Assembly: GCA_004557035.1 (NCBI GenBank)
Contig: SFFB01000005.1
Span: 62,001 to 126,000 of the forward strand
DNA from: Bacteroidales bacterium
GTDB lineage: Bacteria; Bacteroidota; Bacteroidia; Bacteroidales; Bacteroidaceae
DNA: 64,000 nt
Reading direction: 5' to 3'
Made by a program: the position numbers and the translations under genes. Below, piece after piece: positions 61,086 through 64,000 of the stretch (the stretch's first letter is position 1; every line of letters begins with the position of its first letter). The notes below the pieces were generated by a model. That model saw only the letters and a list, made by a program, of their open reading frames with translations. It did not search any database and had not been told where the DNA came from.

Positions 61086-61165
61086 TGAAGCAGGCGGTCG
61101 TCGTCGCATCGCTTTCCTGTCTTTTTTTAAGACACAGTAAATCGTTAAATTTAGACATAAGAAAG

Positions 61166-61194
61166 AGGGAGACCCTTCGGGGCCTCCTTTTTTT
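61166..61194 (+). terminator. Intrinsic terminator of the sigma-factor operon
   Basis: AGGGAGACCC (61166-61175) pairs with GGGGCCTCCT (61179-61188) with one bulge, followed by TTTTTTAT. The centre resembles the hairpin at 12880-12919. Confidence 0.75.
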
Positions 61195-61206
61195 ATACTC
61201 CAAGGC

Positions 61207-61248
61207 CTACGGGGCTAAGAACAGTTTTTCCTGTCAGTAACCCCGTCG
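61207..61248. repeat. REP-like palindrome, copy D
   Basis: ACGGGGCTAAGAACAG (61209-61224) faces CTGTCAGTAACCCCGT (61231-61246) across TTTTTC; 12 of 16 positions pair. The left arm and loop nearly equal copy B. Confidence 0.65.
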
Positions 61249-61438
61249 TTTCTGGCATAAGGAGCGTAATGGTTGAGTGCTTTTGTGGCGAAAAAAACAG
61301 GCCGAAGAGGCGATTTCGGGCTTATGCCAGCACCATCGGCGCCGGAGGCCGTTTTTCTCAGACCCGATTTCATCTTTTTTTGTCACGGAAGAGCCCGTTT
61401 TATGAACGGTAGAAGGAAGAACAAAAGGCTGCAAGCCG

Positions 61439-61482
61439 AAAAAAACGGCGAAGTGGCACAACGGTTGTGCGGCACTTCGCCG
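61439..61482 (-). terminator. Intrinsic terminator of rnz
   Basis: CGGCGAAGTG (61446-61455) pairs with CACTTCGCCG (61473-61482), and inner CACAA/TTGTG extends it. On the minus strand a run of seven T follows. Confidence 0.9.
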
Positions 61483-61510
61483 TGCGGGTTGGGGCTTGCC
61501 TCTCAAGGCT

Positions 61511-62431
61511 TTATGTCCCTACCTTCACGCACATTCCCTCGTTGGCGTGAATGGTTTCGGGAAAAATCTCTTTGCATTGCCGGCACATCAGTGCTTCGTC
61601 TTCGCAGCTCGAAGAGTAATGGCCGATGAGCAAACGGCCGACGCCGGCCTTGAGGGCAAATTGTGCGGCCTGGCGGGTAGTGGAGTGGCGGGTCTGTGCA
61701 GCCTTGCTTTCGCAGTCGGCCGTGAAGGTGGTCTCGTGATAGAGCAGGTCTACGCCGCTCACCAGGGAAGCGTTGGTCGGCATATAGGCCGTGTCGGACA
61801 TATAGGCATAGCGGCGAGGCGGCTCGGCTGGGCGCACCAGCCGGCTGTTGGCAATGACGTCGCCGTCGGCCGTCACCCAGTCGGCACCCTCCTTGATGCG
61901 CGACAGCTCATAGTGGGGGATGCCATAGAAATCGGTCATCTCGCGAATGATGTGGGGCAAGGCCGCCTTCTCTTCAAAGAGCCAGCCGCAGCATGGGATG
62001 CGATGGTCGAGCGGAATGGTCTTGACGGTGAGAAACTTATTGTCCAGAACCACTTGACTGCTTTTGGACTCTACTTCGTGAATGACCACCTCGAAGGTGC
62101 CGCCGGCGCAATGGAAATTGAGTATCGGCCGCAGCATGGCCTCAAGGGGTTGTGGACCGTAGACGTGGAGCGGGGCCGTGCGGCCAAGGAGCGAAAGGGT
62201 CGAAATGAGGCCCGGCAGGCCGAAACAGTGGTCGCCGTGGAGGTGGCTGATGAAAATGTGGTTGAGGCGTGAGAAGCTCAACCGTTGGCGGCGGAATTGC
62301 AACTGGCTGCCTTCGCCGCAATCTATCATAAACAACTGCTCGTGCACGTTGAGCACTTGGCACGAAGGGTTGTGCTTGAGTGTGGGTTTGGCGCTGCCGC
62401 AGCCTAAAATGTGAACTTCAAACTTTTCCAT
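61511..62431 (-). CDS. rnz: Ribonuclease Z
   Basis: A 306-residue metallo-beta-lactamase-fold endonuclease that cuts the 3' trailer of tRNA precursors. The zinc motif is SHLHGDHCFGLPG near residue 63-75; later ligands lie in the MSDTAY and IGHYSS blocks, and HETTFTADCESKA is the family HEATF-like segment. It is 68 nt downstream of the PqqD-like gene on the same strand. Confidence 0.96.
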   Translation of the reverse strand: MEKFEVHILGCGSAKPTLKHNPSCQVLNVHEQLFMIDCGEGSQLQFRRQRLSFSRLNHIFISHLHGDHCFGLPGLISTLSLLGRTAPLHVYGPQPLEAMLRPILNFHCAGGTFEVVIHEVESKSSQVVLDNKFLTVKTIPLDHRIPCCGWLFEEKAALPHIIREMTDFYGIPHYELSRIKEGADWVTADGDVIANSRLVRPAEPPRRYAYMSDTAYMPTNASLVSGVDLLYHETTFTADCESKAAQTRHSTTRQAAQFALKAGVGRLLIGHYSSSCEDEALMCRQCKEIFPETIHANEGMCVKVGT

Positions 62432-62499
62432 CTGAATATATAAGGGGGCAATGAGGCTGAAAGACGAAGACGCTTAGCCTCTTGGTCTTGTGGACTCAA

Positions 62500-62772
62500 T
62501 CAATCTTCAACGAGTCCCTGTGTCTGCCAGTCGGCGAGCAACTTGTTGACGTCGGCCAGCGCACGGGCTTGGTCCACGTCGTATTCACGGGTGAGGGCTT
62601 CGGCGAGTATTTCTGCCGTAAATTCCGAGCGGGCTGCAGCAATCTCCCAAAGATAGGCCGCCGTCTCGTTGAGTGAGATGAGGCTGCTGAAGTCAAGGTT
62701 TTCGATGCCTGAAGCAATGACGGCTTTCTCGCCACAGATGTCGCGAAGTTCAAAACCAGATTTGATTTTCAT
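62500..62772 (-). CDS. PqqD family protein (RiPP-recognition-like domain)
   Basis: A 90-residue protein of the PqqD fold, a winged helix that in RiPP pathways binds leader peptides. Family marks are SLNETAAYLWEI at 33-44 and the following helix-rich half with LTREYDVDQARALADVNKLL. ATG 62772 gives the full family length; the open frame extends 80 codons upstream into the peptidase gene and that part is not PqqD-like. It is the third member of the HprK-like / S26 peptidase / PqqD set, 76 nt after the peptidase gene. No precursor peptide or radical SAM gene is visible in the window, so a RiPP role is an inference from family. Confidence 0.82.
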   Translation of the reverse strand: MKIKSGFELRDICGEKAVIASGIENLDFSSLISLNETAAYLWEIAAARSEFTAEILAEALTREYDVDQARALADVNKLLADWQTQGLVED

Positions 62773-62848
62773 AAGATAGGATGAGTTAATGTGAAGTCTG
62801 ACAGATACAGAAGCTAAAAGACTACGAGATTTTTGGTGGATAATGGGG

Positions 62849-63319
62849 CTATGCCTTTTTCTGAGGATGAAGGATGCGGGAATAGAAAGCCAGCAACAGG
62901 CGCCGCAGATGGCCCCACGAAGGCCAGATGAAACTGTAAAATTTCCAACGGAAGGAAGTCGTAGATGTATATTTGTCGCGCTTGCCACGCAAGAAGCCGG
63001 TGGCAATGGCAATGACGTCGGTGGCGCGACAAGTCTCGCGCAGATAAGGATTGCCGTCGCCGCGCAGGGTCAGGTTGTCGCCGTCTCTGCGTGCCACGCG
63101 GTGAAGCACATAAAACTTGGGCCTCACCTCTGCCAAGACCACATCGCCTCGTTTCACCGCTTCGGGACTGATGGGCGCAAGCACCGCCTTGTCGCGATTG
63201 TCTTCGAGAAAGGGACGCATACTCCGGCCACGCACACGGAGGGTCACCGAGTGACCCTCGTCGATGGCTGCCTTGACGGCAGGTATGAGCGTTTCGTTGG
63301 GAATGGTGAGCGTCTTCAT
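62849..63319 (-). CDS. S24/S26 family peptidase, Ser-His (Sec11/SipW-like) type
   Basis: A 156-residue peptidase-like protein. The serine box is VRGRSMRPFLEDN with Ser33; the second box is RGDVVLAEV...YVLHRVARR, in which His73 takes the place of the Lys of bacterial signal peptidase I, as in Sec11/SipW enzymes, and the third is TLRGDGNPY. A hydrophobic, basic C-terminal segment (FIWPSWGHLRRLLLAFYS) may associate with the membrane. ATG 63319 overlaps the stop of the kinase gene (ATGA), so translation is coupled; upstream codons of the open frame lie within the kinase gene. It could process a peptide made or guided by the neighbouring PqqD protein. Confidence 0.8.
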   Translation of the reverse strand: MKTLTIPNETLIPAVKAAIDEGHSVTLRVRGRSMRPFLEDNRDKAVLAPISPEAVKRGDVVLAEVRPKFYVLHRVARRDGDNLTLRGDGNPYLRETCRATDVIAIATGFLRGKRDKYTSTTSFRWKFYSFIWPSWGHLRRLLLAFYSRILHPQKKA

Positions 63320-64000
63320 TGGCAGGCAGTTACGCTGTCGTGGCAGAGTCGGGCCGCAGCCTCGTCGGGCAGGCATTTCAGACGGAAAGCCGGCGTGGTC
63401 GTGGCCACTTTGTTGGTGGTGGCCAGAATGGCGTCGTAAGAGGGCTTGTCCCAAATCATCGTGGAACAAGAAGACAATACAGAGGCAAAGGCTTGCAGCG
63501 GCTTGTCGCGCTCAATGATGTTTTCGGGCCATTGCTCCAGTCGCACAAACGCGCCGACAGGGACCGACAGGTTGCGGTAGCACGGCGTTTTGCCGCTCCA
63601 AGGCGTGCCGTAGACCGTGACCGTGCCGTCGCTGCCGAAACGCACTGCCGGATTGTCGTCGTTAAGCAGGTCGGCGCCGGCAATGTGTTTGAGCCAAAGT
63701 CCCGAGTGTGTGCTTTTGCCTGTTCCGCTTTTGCCTAAAAACAAATAGCCGCGACCTTCACTCATAATCACAGAGGCGTGCATCATCAGCAGATGATGGA
63801 AGGCGCCGGAAAAGGCGAAGGCAATCATCACGGCGTTGTTGATGCCAAAAGCCCTGTTGCTCTCACTGCCGTAGGCCGTGGCCCGGCAAGTGTCAAAGCG
63901 TGCAGAGACGTGGAGCGCACAGGCGGGCTCGCCCTCCGGACTTGAGATGAGCAGGAGTTGACCGCCGTCGTCCGTGCGATAGACGCCGTGCATGGCGCCA
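63316..64000 (-). CDS. HPr kinase-like / PEPCK-fold P-loop protein, partial
   Basis: The frame is open to the window edge, so the N-terminus may be missing; at least 228 residues are present. A Walker A LFLGKSGTGKSTHSG is followed by LLNDDNPAVRF with the acidic metal site and YGTPWSGKTPCYRN, the layout of HPr kinase-like P-loop proteins related to PEP carboxykinase. Relatives occur beside PqqD and peptidase genes in RiPP-type clusters (for example the kinase of the paeninodin lasso peptide), where they phosphorylate a peptide Ser. It overlaps the peptidase gene by 4 nt. An ATG at 63993 might be the start but the frame does not end there. Confidence 0.75.
   Translation of the reverse strand, partial: GAMHGVYRTDDGGQLLLISSPEGEPACALHVSARFDTCRATAYGSESNRAFGINNAVMIAFAFSGAFHHLLMMHASVIMSEGRGYLFLGKSGTGKSTHSGLWLKHIAGADLLNDDNPAVRFGSDGTVTVYGTPWSGKTPCYRNLSVPVGAFVRLEQWPENIIERDKPLQAFASVLSSCSTMIWDKPSYDAILATTNKVATTTPAFRLKCLPDEAAARLCHDSVTACQ

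Larger units (their letters stand above)
61086..61510. other. Intergenic region between convergent genes
   Basis: It holds a terminator (61166-61194), REP-like copy D (61207-61248) and the rnz terminator (61439-61482). Bases 61250-61435 show nothing I can name; the overlapping 90- to 118-codon frames are not protein-like. Confidence 0.6.

Overview
The window comes from a Bacteroidales chromosome, most likely Prevotellaceae or a close relative. The evidence is two SusC/SusD pairs, a fused LpxC-FabZ gene, a complete Na+-NQR operon, a C-terminal tail that looks like a type IX secretion signal, many lipoproteins, and start regions that repeatedly carry the Bacteroidetes -7 box TAnnTTTG. Base composition is moderately GC-rich and ribosome binding sites are weak or absent, so several starts were set from promoter position or signal peptides. 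The genus is an inference; no rRNA or tRNA gene was seen.

Layout, left to right. 0-12.5 kb holds a partial unknown gene, an exported C1B peptidase with an aminopeptidase P, a P1B metal-efflux ATPase, a short GT5 glycogen-synthase-like protein with a DUF4270 lipoprotein, a sugar nucleotidyltransferase, an ECF sigma factor, a radical SAM protein and a double Rid-domain protein. 13.5-29.6 kb is one long array in which a FAS1-domain lipoprotein, a SusC and a SusD gene occur in that order twice; no glycosidase or dedicated regulator sits next to it. 30.7-36.4 kb has a small outer-membrane protein and the lipid A operon lpxD - lpxC/fabZ - lpxA - pRiA4b-like gene - miaA, followed by a class A penicillin-binding protein. 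A CotH-kinase protein with a probable T9SS tail, a DUF5715 peptidase-like protein, phoH and purC follow. A lone, visibly AT-richer Abi-type HEPN gene (probable phage defence) sits at 44.7-45.6 kb. 45.9-56.5 kb is a housekeeping run: DUF177 - rpmF - fabH - era - der - lipoprotein - nqrABCDEF. The right end has a nucleoside permease, a thioredoxin-like protein, an ECF sigma / membrane-protein / secreted-protein / outer-membrane-protein operon, rnz, and a coupled set of HprK-like kinase, S26B-type peptidase and PqqD-like protein that runs off the window.

The intergenic DNA is not empty. I see (i) a pair of about 105-nt elements, one at each of two places 44 kb apart, with conserved ends, conserved internal spacing and the same position beside a terminator; (ii) a four-copy palindromic (REP-like) family; (iii) a strict 22-bp x 4 tandem repeat next to the DUF5715 gene; and (iv) a 0.25-kb cluster of short GC-rich stem-loops. 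The strongest candidates for an undescribed system are the PqqD / S26B / HprK set at the right edge and the 105-nt element pair; the FAS1-SusC-SusD double array is the largest accessory block.
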